NCBI GenBank assembly: GCA_005793785.1
Contig: SXPW01000069.1
Location: 1 to 21,014 of the forward strand
DNA length: 21,014 nt
Source of the DNA: Actinomycetota bacterium
GTDB lineage: Bacteria > Actinomycetota > Acidimicrobiia > Acidimicrobiales > Ilumatobacteraceae
Reading direction: 5' to 3'
The notes below the pieces were generated by a model. It was not told the DNA's origin, did not search any database, and saw only the letters and a program-made list of their open reading frames with translations. A program made the position numbers and the translations under genes. Shown here one piece after another: positions 8,345 to 15,007 of this stretch (the first letter of the stretch is position 1; every line of letters begins with the position of its first letter).

Positions 8345-8905
8345 TTAGGCGCCCTTCGGCCGAAATGCCGACAAACCGCCACCGACTTCGAGTCGCGCTC
8401 CACCGATGAGGTCGACACAGTAGGGAATCGCCGGCAGCACCGCGGTGAGGCATTCGGCGATCGACGACGGCTTGCCGGGCAGGTTGACGATGAGCGACGA
8501 GCCGCGAATTCCCGCCGTTTGACGGGACAAGATCGCCGTGGGTACCACCTCGAGCGACACCGCGCGCATGAGTTCACCGAAGCCGGGCATCATCTTGTCG
8601 CACACCTGCTCGGTGGCCTCCGGCGTGACGTCGCGTGGGGCGGGTCCGGTGCCACCCGTCGTGACGATGAGGCTGCAGTGTTCGAGGTCGGCCAGATCAC
8701 GCAGGGTGCGCGCAATGGTGTCGATGTCATCGGCGATGACTCGTGCGACGGGTTCCCATGCGTTGGTGAGATGTCGGGCGAGGAACTCACGGATTGCCGG
8801 ACCACCCTTGTCTTCGTACACGCCTGTGGACGCGCGGTCACTCACCGTCACGATGCCGATCCGTGCCGCGGATGGCGCTCCGTCGTTCATCAACCCGCGG
8901 CTCAC
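8345..8905 (-). CDS. mogA: MogA/MoaB-family molybdopterin adenylyltransferase
   Basis: The 186-residue protein belongs to the molybdenum-cofactor MogA/MoaB family, which adenylates molybdopterin before metal insertion. It shows GIVTVSDRAS (17-26), the nucleotide/pterin loop TTGGTGPAPRDVTPEAT (82-98) and NLPGKPSSIAECL near the C terminus. GTG 8905 lies 7 bp after the second sulfotransferase stop, which favours it. ATG 8890 is an alternative that would drop five residues. Neither has a strong Shine-Dalgarno. The gene is last in the cys/sulfotransferase operon, an unexpected partner, because sulfotransferases need no molybdenum. No other moa or moe genes are present. MogA and MoaB are not easily told apart by eye. 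Confidence 0.85.
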   Translation of the reverse strand: MSRGLMNDGAPSAARIGIVTVSDRASTGVYEDKGGPAIREFLARHLTNAWEPVARVIADDIDTIARTLRDLADLEHCSLIVTTGGTGPAPRDVTPEATEQVCDKMMPGFGELMRAVSLEVVPTAILSRQTAGIRGSSLIVNLPGKPSSIAECLTAVLPAIPYCVDLIGGARLEVGGGLSAFRPKGA

Positions 8906-8912
8906 CGTCGGT

Positions 8913-9869
8913 CTACCAATGGATTCCGCGGGGTGTGTTGTACATGCGTCCGAACGTGATCTTGCGGAGAGCCGACTTGCGAATCTGGCGGAGTCCGTAG
9001 CGCGCCGACATCTTGAACTGTGCCGCCCGGGACACGCTGGTCACCCTTTCCACCGACTGACGCACCAAGGTGACGAGTTGGGTTTCGCTGGCACTCAGCA
9101 CGTACGGCTCGATGTGGGCGGGGAAATCGCGCCGGGCGAATCCGAAGGTTTCGTAGTCGGAGTGGTACACGTTCATCAGGCGTTCCGCAGTCGTGGCTTC
9201 GCAAACACGGTCGAGAGGGATTCCGATGCTTTCATTGTGGCGCCGCGGGTGAATGTCCTTGCCAGAACGTTCACTGAAGAGTGTCGCGATTCGGTCGATT
9301 CCGCCCGGCTCATCGACGCGAACGATCATGTCGTAATCGACGTGATTCGGACGAACGACGCGTGATTGGGGGATGAAATGGGCGTCCACCCAGAAGGCTT
9401 CTCGGTGCTCCATCAGGGCCACGGAGTAAGCCGCGAAGCTCGCCGTCATGTTGATGCAATCGTCCTGCATGACGTCGGGAACGAGGTCGAATTTGTCGGT
9501 AACCCTGCCCGGAGCGCGCATGAACACCCGGTTCTCCCACGCCGAATAGGCGCGAGCGATTGGATCTCGGAGCGTCGCCAAACGGAGCCAGTCGGGTGAA
9601 CCAAGAATCTCATCGACCTCGTGCGCCGGTAGTTCGGAGAGTTTTTGCAGACCACTCACATGGCGATTGTGGATCGTCTGGCTCCGATGCAGGTTGGCGG
9701 CGATCATTCGCGGAATCACGTCGAGGTTCAGCGAACCCTCCGCTTCGGCGAGCATCCACTTGATGGTGGTGCAGGCCGCCTTGGTGGTGGGGGCGTACAT
9801 AATGCGGAGCCGCGGAGCGACGAGCGCCGAACGCGCAATCTCGGTCACCGGGAGTCGTGTGGTTGTCAT
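8913..9869 (-). CDS. PAPS-dependent sulfotransferase, copy 2
   Basis: The 318-residue predicted sulfotransferase would move sulfate from PAPS to an acceptor hydroxyl. The 5'-phosphosulfate loop reads APTTKAACTTIK (26-37), close to the PKVACTS type of the Sulfotransfer_2 (carbohydrate) family. The 3'-phosphate motif is LRDPIARAYSAWENR (100-114). Other blocks shared with the upstream copy are QTIH, SPDW, VRPNHVDYDMIVRVD, SERSGKDI, YETFGFARRDF and ARYGLRQIRK. No signal peptide or membrane segment is seen, so it probably acts in the cytoplasm. ATG 9869 is 6 bp past the stop of copy 1. The C-terminal tail is strongly basic. The acceptor is unknown; a glycan or glycolipid is an inference from the family. 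Confidence 0.8.
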   Translation of the reverse strand: MTTTRLPVTEIARSALVAPRLRIMYAPTTKAACTTIKWMLAEAEGSLNLDVIPRMIAANLHRSQTIHNRHVSGLQKLSELPAHEVDEILGSPDWLRLATLRDPIARAYSAWENRVFMRAPGRVTDKFDLVPDVMQDDCINMTASFAAYSVALMEHREAFWVDAHFIPQSRVVRPNHVDYDMIVRVDEPGGIDRIATLFSERSGKDIHPRRHNESIGIPLDRVCEATTAERLMNVYHSDYETFGFARRDFPAHIEPYVLSASETQLVTLVRQSVERVTSVSRAAQFKMSARYGLRQIRKSALRKITFGRMYNTPRGIHW

Positions 9870-9875
9870 CAGGTG

Positions 9876-10838
9876 TCAACGATCCAGGATTCGATAGTCA
9901 TGGAAGAGGCGACCGCGCGTGGCTCGGCGTGCGATGGCCTTTCGAATCTGGCGGGAGCCGTAGCGAGCACCGGCCTGCGTGGCAGAGGCCTGCGAGATGC
10001 TGAGCAGGCGTTCCATGACCCCGCGCAGCTGGTACACCAGGCGAGTCTCGGCGTCACTCAACAGGTACGGTTCGACGGAAGGTGCGAATTCACGTTTCTC
10101 GAAGCCGAATGCCTCGTAATCCATGAAGTAGGTGGCCATGAGGCGATTTGCGGTGTGGACGTCACAAATCTTGGAGAGGTCGACCTTCATGCCTTCGTTC
10201 AATCGCGATGCGGTAATCGACCGACCGGAGCGTTGGCTGATGAGCGTGGAGAGGCGGTCCATGTCTCCCTTCTTGTCGACGCGAATCAACATGTCGTAGT
10301 TGATGACATCCGTCCGAACGATGTGCGCCTGCGGCAGGAAGTGTTGGTCGATGGTGAATGCATCGGTGTGTTCACCGATCATCTTGGCGAACAAGGCGAA
10401 GCTCGCTGCAATGTCGATTCGACCGTCGACCAACACGTCCTGCGACAGTTCGATTGCCCGTGCAGTCTCGCCAGGTGCACGACGAAAGATCCGGTTCTCC
10501 CACGCCGAATACGAGCGAGCCACAGGATCTCGAAGTGCGGCCACCCGCACCCAGTCGGGTGAGCGGAAGATGTTGTCGATCTCGCGCTTGGGGAGGTCGA
10601 CGAGTCTCGGCAGGCCGTTGATGACGGGATCGTGGATGGTCTGGGGTCGCGACACGCTCGGATTGGTGATCTGATCAATGAGATCGACGCGATGCGACCG
10701 TTCTGCCGTGGCGAGCATCAACTTGATCGAGCTACAAGCCACCTTCGGCGTCGGCGTGTACATGATCTTCAACGTCGGCGCTACGAGCGTGAGTCCGCCA
10801 ATTGCCAGGAGCGACGTATCGGAGGGGAAGACGTTCAT
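9876..10838 (-). CDS. PAPS-dependent sulfotransferase, copy 1
   Basis: The 320-residue protein is a close relative of the gene downstream, and the pair clearly arose by tandem duplication. The 5'-phosphosulfate loop TPTPKVACSSIK (28-39) matches the carbohydrate-sulfotransferase consensus better than copy 2 does. The 3'-phosphate motif LRDPVARSYSAWENR spans 102-116. Both copies carry VRxxxxxYDMxxRVD in the middle and a basic C-terminal ARYGSRQIRK segment. It starts 3 bp after the cysC stop, so its PAPS supply is encoded immediately upstream. No export signal or membrane helix is visible. The acceptor cannot be deduced. The family call rests on the two PAPS motifs and on the neighbouring APS kinase. 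Confidence 0.83.
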   Translation of the reverse strand: MNVFPSDTSLLAIGGLTLVAPTLKIMYTPTPKVACSSIKLMLATAERSHRVDLIDQITNPSVSRPQTIHDPVINGLPRLVDLPKREIDNIFRSPDWVRVAALRDPVARSYSAWENRIFRRAPGETARAIELSQDVLVDGRIDIAASFALFAKMIGEHTDAFTIDQHFLPQAHIVRTDVINYDMLIRVDKKGDMDRLSTLISQRSGRSITASRLNEGMKVDLSKICDVHTANRLMATYFMDYEAFGFEKREFAPSVEPYLLSDAETRLVYQLRGVMERLLSISQASATQAGARYGSRQIRKAIARRATRGRLFHDYRILDR

Positions 10839-10841
10839 CGG

Positions 10842-11486
10842 TCAGTTGCTTGCCGTACCGAACACCCCGAGTTGACGAAGATGATGCAGTACGCGGTTCA
10901 CTGATTCTGACACGGTTTCACCGTTATGAGCGACCACCAAGTCGGGCGTAGTCGGCCGTTCGTACGGTGCGTCGACTCCGCTGACGCCCCGGATTTCTCC
11001 ACGGCGCACCTTGGCGTACAGGCCCTTGGTATCACGCCGTTCGCATTCGGCGAGCGACGTGTCAACGAACACCTCGATGAAATCGAGTCCCGTTCCCTCA
11101 TGCGCCACGCGCACTCGTGAGCGGTCGCCGGCGAACGGACTGATGATGGGGACGATCGCCACGATTCCGGCGTCGGCGAACAGCCGCGCCACCTCCCCGA
11201 CACGTCGAACGTTTTCGCTACGGTCACCGTCGGAGTACCCGAGGTTCGCATTGAGGCCGTGACGGAGGTTGTCGGCGTCCAACACGTATGCCAACACGGA
11301 GACCTCCAGCAGCGAACGCGAGAGCGCGTCGGCAATCGTCGACTTCCCCGAACCGGACAGCCCGGTCAGCCACACGGTTGCACCATGCAAGCGGTGGTGG
11401 GTCCAGCGTCGATCGCGGGGTACCGCGGGTTCGTGCCACACCGGACCGTTGGGCACCGGCGCGCCGGAGGTCGGGCGATCGTTCAT
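10842..11486 (-). CDS. cysC: Adenylyl-sulfate kinase (APS kinase)
   Basis: The 214-residue enzyme phosphorylates adenosine 5'-phosphosulfate with ATP to give PAPS. The P-loop GLSGSGKST is at 42-50, DADNLRHGLN at 70-79, GYSDGDRSENVRRVGEVA at 83-100 and IISPFAGDR at 114-122. About 35 residues precede the core and lack a recognised domain. ATG 11486 is chosen because it overlaps the cysN stop as ATGA; an upstream in-frame start at 11519 would overlap cysN further and add 11 residues. It is a separate gene, not fused to cysN as in many bacteria. Its product is the donor for the two sulfotransferases immediately downstream. Confidence 0.94.
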   Translation of the reverse strand: MNDRPTSGAPVPNGPVWHEPAVPRDRRWTHHRLHGATVWLTGLSGSGKSTIADALSRSLLEVSVLAYVLDADNLRHGLNANLGYSDGDRSENVRRVGEVARLFADAGIVAIVPIISPFAGDRSRVRVAHEGTGLDFIEVFVDTSLAECERRDTKGLYAKVRRGEIRGVSGVDAPYERPTTPDLVVAHNGETVSESVNRVLHHLRQLGVFGTASN

Positions 11487-12739
11487 GTGCGCGGTGACAA
11501 CAACATGCCGGCGGCGCATGTCTGACCGCTATTTTCGTCGACGAGAATGAACGATCCCGTCGTACGGTTTGCGTGGTAGTCGTCGTAGAACAGCGGTGCG
11601 GTCGTATGGATCTCCACGCGGCCGATCTCGTTGAGCGCCAGGGATCGGACGTCGGCCTCGCGATGCAAGGTGGAGATGTTGAGTCGGTACAACACCTTGG
11701 TGACCTTCGCGCGCGCCAACTTGGTGGTGTGCTTGAGCGAGTAGATACGGTCGGTCTGGAGCGATGCGGCGTCGTCCATCCAGCAGAGCATCGCCTCGAG
11801 GGACTGGGCTTGGCGCGGTCGATTGTTCGGTCGACAGATCATGTCGCCGCGGGCAATGGAGAGATCATCCTGCAGGAGCAGGGTTGCGGTGTGTCCTGGT
11901 TCAACCTGTTGGAGCGGACCGGTGGGCGAGTCGATTCCCGTAATCGTGGTGGTGAGTCCCGAAGGCAACACCATGACGTCGTCACCCACCCGGAACACGC
12001 CGCCGGCAACGCGCCCCGCATACCCGCGGTAGTCGTGGTGTTCGGCGCGTTGGGGGCGAATCACGTACTGGACGGGGAATCGCGCATCGACACGGTTGTC
12101 GTCGCTCGCCGTGTAGACGTTCTCCAGGTGGTGCAGCAACGTCGGGCCCTCGAACCAGGTCAGATTCGGCGACCTGCTCACGACGTTGTCGCCTTGGAGT
12201 GCGCTGATGGGAAGGAACGTCACGTCACGCAGGGACAACCGGGACGCGAACTCCTCGAACTCCTCCCGAATTCGATTGAAAACGTCGGGTGACCAATCAA
12301 CGAGGTCCATCTTGTTCACACAAATGACGAGGTGCGGTACTCCAAGGAGCGACGCCAGCAGGCTGTGACGTCGCGTCTGCTCGACGATGCCGGTGCGGGC
12401 GTCGACGAGCACGATGGCGAGATCAACGTTGGATGCCCCGGTGATCATGTTGCGGGTGTATTGAATGTGGCCCGGACAATCGGCGATGATGAAACTTCGT
12501 TTCGGCGTCGCGAAGTAGCGGTACGCGACGTCGATGGTGATTCCTTGTTCGCGCTCGGCTCTCAGACCGTCGGTGAGGAGCGACAAATCGACGTAGTCGG
12601 TGCCTCGTCGCTTGCTGACGCTCTCGATGTGCTCGAGTTGATCCTCGAAGATGCTCTTGGAGTCGTAGAGGAGTCGTCCGATCAGCGTGGATTTGCCGTC
12701 GTCGACGGACCCGACGGTGGCGAATCGAAGGCGTTCCAT
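11483..12739 (-). CDS. cysN: Sulfate adenylyltransferase subunit 1 (GTPase)
   Basis: The 418-residue GTPase subunit of ATP sulfurylase uses GTP hydrolysis to drive APS formation with CysD. It has an elongation-factor-like G domain: G1 GSVDDGKST (10-18), G3 DCPGH (87-91) and G4 NKMD (142-145), followed by beta-barrel domains. It ends without an APS-kinase domain, which is supplied by the next gene. At 418 residues it is shorter than the E. coli protein (about 475). ATG 12739 directly abuts the cysD TAG with no intervening base, and the stop overlaps cysC by 4 bp, so the three genes are probably translationally coupled. Confidence 0.95.
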   Translation of the reverse strand: MERLRFATVGSVDDGKSTLIGRLLYDSKSIFEDQLEHIESVSKRRGTDYVDLSLLTDGLRAEREQGITIDVAYRYFATPKRSFIIADCPGHIQYTRNMITGASNVDLAIVLVDARTGIVEQTRRHSLLASLLGVPHLVICVNKMDLVDWSPDVFNRIREEFEEFASRLSLRDVTFLPISALQGDNVVSRSPNLTWFEGPTLLHHLENVYTASDDNRVDARFPVQYVIRPQRAEHHDYRGYAGRVAGGVFRVGDDVMVLPSGLTTTITGIDSPTGPLQQVEPGHTATLLLQDDLSIARGDMICRPNNRPRQAQSLEAMLCWMDDAASLQTDRIYSLKHTTKLARAKVTKVLYRLNISTLHREADVRSLALNEIGRVEIHTTAPLFYDDYHANRTTGSFILVDENSGQTCAAGMLLSPRT

Positions 12740-13636
12740 CTAGAAGTATCCCTGCTTCTTGCGGTCTTCCATGCCTGCGTCGCTGATGCGATCGTCGGCG
12801 CGGGTGGCTCCCCGTTCCGTCACGCGAGCCGCGGCGGTTTCGGCGATGATCTGCTCCAGCGTGGTGGCGCTGGACTCGATCGCGGCGGTGCATGTCGCAT
12901 CGCCCACCGTGCGAAATCGCACCAGTTGTTCGCTCACCGGTTCGTCACCGTCGGCGACGAGGAATGGTGACTCCGCCATCCACATTCCGTCGCGTCGGAA
13001 GACCCTGCGGCGATGTGCGAAGTAGATGCTCGGCAGCGGGATGTCGCACTCGTCGACGAACCTCCAGATGTCGAGCTCGGTCCAATTGGAGAGTGGAAAG
13101 ATGCGGAAGTGTTCACCGGGTTTGTGTCGGCCGTTGTAGATGCCCCACAATTCGGGGCGCTGGCTCTTGGGGTCCCACTGACCGAAGGAGTCGCGGAAGG
13201 AATACACCCGCTCCTTGGCTCGGGCGCGTTCCTCGTCGCGCCGCGCGCCGCCGAACACGGCATCGAACCTGTGCTCCGCAATGGCATCGAGCAAGGTCAC
13301 GGTTTGCAGCGGATTACGGCTGGCACGTGGTCCCGAGACGTCCTGAATTCGTCCGGCATCGATCGACGCCTGCACCGAACCGACGATGAGTTGGACGTCC
13401 AACTCCGCCACGGTCCGGTCACGGAACTCGATGACTTCCGGGAAATTGTGCCCGGTGTCGATGTGCATCACGGGGAACGGCACCCGTGCGGGGGAGAATG
13501 CCCGAACGGCCAGGTGGAGCATGACGACGGAGTCCTTGCCGCCCGAGAACAGCATGACGGGACGCTCGAACTCGGCTGCGACCTCGCGGATGATGGTGAC
13601 GGACTCGTCGACCAGCCCCCGCAACGCTGATTTCAC
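12740..13636 (-). CDS. cysD: Sulfate adenylyltransferase subunit 2
   Basis: The 298-residue catalytic subunit of ATP sulfurylase makes APS from ATP and sulfate. The PP-loop SGGKDS is at 31-36, preceded by IIREVAAEFERPVMLF, nearly the same as in E. coli CysD (302 residues). Later blocks include HIDTGHNFPE, GGARRDEERARAKERVYSFRD (cut here only for description) and FPLSNWTELDIWRF. The open frame continues upstream to 13909, but that part is antisense to the BMP lipoprotein gene. GTG 13636 gives a protein that matches the family length. A TAGTGT -10-like box ends 7 nt before this GTG, suggesting a leaderless start. It is the first gene of the six-gene sulfation operon and is divergent from importer 2. 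Confidence 0.93.
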   Translation of the reverse strand: MKSALRGLVDESVTIIREVAAEFERPVMLFSGGKDSVVMLHLAVRAFSPARVPFPVMHIDTGHNFPEVIEFRDRTVAELDVQLIVGSVQASIDAGRIQDVSGPRASRNPLQTVTLLDAIAEHRFDAVFGGARRDEERARAKERVYSFRDSFGQWDPKSQRPELWGIYNGRHKPGEHFRIFPLSNWTELDIWRFVDECDIPLPSIYFAHRRRVFRRDGMWMAESPFLVADGDEPVSEQLVRFRTVGDATCTAAIESSATTLEQIIAETAAARVTERGATRADDRISDAGMEDRKKQGYF

Positions 13637-13643
13637 AGGCAAA

Positions 13644-13668
13644 ACACTACGCCAAGACGATTTGTCAA
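13644..13668 (-). promoter_or_regulatory. Candidate promoter of the cysDNC-sulfotransferase operon
   Basis: On the minus strand TGACA-type box TTGACA (13663-13668) is a perfect -35 consensus. TAGTGT (13644-13649) fits TANNNT and ends 7 nt before the GTG of cysD. The 13-bp spacing between them is shorter than the usual 16-19, so one of the two may not be the true partner. The -10 position points to a leaderless message. Confidence 0.4.
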
Positions 13669-13725
13669 GGTTGCGATGACTTTTCGTACAAACGCCGATT
13701 TCGGGCGCGGGACGAATTGCACGCG

Positions 13726-13734
13726 TGTTATTCT
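13726..13734 (+). promoter_or_regulatory. Extended -10 promoter for the second BMP operon
   Basis: TGTTATTCT matches the extended -10 form TGnTATnnT. No -35 is evident at 17 bp upstream, as is common for extended -10 promoters. Transcription would begin near 13741, giving a leader of about 41 nt that carries the GGGGAG ribosome site (13771-13776). It lies in the 145-bp divergent gap shared with cysD. Confidence 0.5.
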
Positions 13735-13781
13735 GTGGCTGCGCCGCCCGGCGTACCACAATCCAAAAAAGGGGAGCACGA

Positions 13782-14927
13782 ATGAAACGACGAAAGGTAA
13801 TCGCAGCGGCATTCGCCGCGGCAGCGATGATCGTTGCCGCCGCATGCGGTAGCGACGACGCAGCAGACGAAGAAGTCACCGAGGAGACCGAAGCCACTGA
13901 AGAGACCATGGCGCCAGCCGAGGACTACAGCATGGTCAAGGCTGCCGTGGTGTACATCGGTGTCCCAGGTGACGCCGGTTGGACCTACCAGCACGATCAG
14001 GGAATCGCGTACCTCGAAGAGCAACTCGGCATCGAAGTCACCCGACTCGAGAACATTCCCGAGGGTGCCGAATCCGTAGCGACCTTCGACAAGTTGGCGC
14101 GCGATGGATACAACCTCATCATGGGAACCTCGTTCGGATACATGGATCCAATGCTCGAAGTTGCCGCCAAGTACCCGGACGTGTGCTTCCAGCACGCATC
14201 GGGATACAAGACCGCGGAGAACATGGGTAACTACTTCGGTGCCATGGAGGAAGCGCGCTACCTCTCCGGTATCGCAGCGGGCGCAGCCACCACGAGCGGC
14301 AAGCTCGGCTACGTCGCCGCATTCCCGATCCCCGAGGTGTTGCGCGGAATCAACGCATTCACGCTCGGCGTGCGCTCGGTGAACCCGACCGCGACCGTGC
14401 AAGTTGCGTGGACCTCCACGTGGTTCGATCCGGCCAAGGAGAAAGAAGCGGCACAATCGTTGCTCGCGACCGGAGCCGACGTCATTGCGCAGCACCAGGA
14501 CACCACTGCTCCTGGTGAAGCAGCCAAGGAAGCCGGCGCAAAGTGGGTCGGCTACAACTCTGACACCAAGGCGGGCGACTTCCCGGACACCTGGCTCACC
14601 GGCCCGGTCTGGAACTGGGGACCGCACTACGTGAAGATGGCCAAGGACGTTGCTGCGGGAACCTGTGATGCAACGCCGTACTACGGCAACATGGCCGACG
14701 GCATGATCACCCTCGGTGTGTACGGTTCGGGAGTCTCGCAGGAGACCCAGGACCTCATCGCAGAGAAGGCCGCCGCCATCATCGACGGTTCCTTCCTGCC
14801 GTTCACCGGTCCGATCAAGGACAACGAAGGCAATGAGCAGATCGCGTCCGGGGCCAGCGCCTCGCTCGGTGACTTGCTCGGACAGTCGTACTTGGTGGAA
14901 GGTGTCATCGGCTCCGCAAAGGGCTGA
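13782..14927 (+). CDS. BMP-family substrate-binding lipoprotein (importer 2)
   Basis: This 381-residue lipoprotein is the binding subunit of the second BMP-type importer. A KRRK N terminus, hydrophobic stretch and lipobox end at Cys22 (VAAAC). A Thr/Glu-rich acidic linker covers about residues 23-46. The ligand domain begins with AAVVYIG and DAGWTYQHDQG (64-74), marking a different BMP subtype from the first binding protein, which has GGVDDKGFNQ. A distinct ligand is therefore likely; other members of this subtype are annotated as purine or nucleoside related, so this is inference. ATG 13782 is chosen for GGGGAG (13771-13776) 5 bp upstream and a proper signal peptide; the open frame extends 57 bp further without support. 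A terminator follows 24 bp after its stop. Confidence 0.9.
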   Translation: MKRRKVIAAAFAAAAMIVAAACGSDDAADEEVTEETEATEETMAPAEDYSMVKAAVVYIGVPGDAGWTYQHDQGIAYLEEQLGIEVTRLENIPEGAESVATFDKLARDGYNLIMGTSFGYMDPMLEVAAKYPDVCFQHASGYKTAENMGNYFGAMEEARYLSGIAAGAATTSGKLGYVAAFPIPEVLRGINAFTLGVRSVNPTATVQVAWTSTWFDPAKEKEAAQSLLATGADVIAQHQDTTAPGEAAKEAGAKWVGYNSDTKAGDFPDTWLTGPVWNWGPHYVKMAKDVAAGTCDATPYYGNMADGMITLGVYGSGVSQETQDLIAEKAAAIIDGSFLPFTGPIKDNEGNEQIASGASASLGDLLGQSYLVEGVIGSAKG

Positions 14928-14951
14928 ACCACTCGGTAATCGGCAATACAG

Positions 14952-14983
14952 CGCCCACCTCGTTTCGACGAGGTGGGCGTTTT
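14952..14983 (+). terminator. Intrinsic terminator between BMP lipoprotein and ATPase genes (importer 2)
   Basis: CGCCCACCTCGT (14952-14963) pairs perfectly with ACGAGGTGGGCG (14968-14979) around a TTCG tetraloop, followed by TTTT. Only 24 bp separate it from the ATPase start, leaving little room for a new promoter, so the rest of the operon probably relies on read-through. Confidence 0.9.
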
Positions 14984-15007
14984 GCCGTTCTGGGGAGCAT
15001 TGCGATT

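Noticed and set aside
8338..8355. Possible terminator between the convergent hisI and mogA-like genes
   Set aside because: GGGCG and CGCCC arms flank a short loop, but the stem is only 5 bp, overlaps the mogA stop and has no T tract on either strand.
9876..10838. Reading the sulfotransferase pair as kinases or nucleotide-binding proteins
   Set aside because: There is no Walker A glycine loop. The PKVAC-type loop and the RDPxARxYS motif fit PAPS sulfotransferases, and the adjacent APS kinase agrees.
13637..13909. Upstream in-frame extension of cysD
   Set aside because: It is low-complexity Ser/Ala/Val sequence antisense to the BMP leader and linker. CysD family length and the PP-loop position fit GTG 13636.
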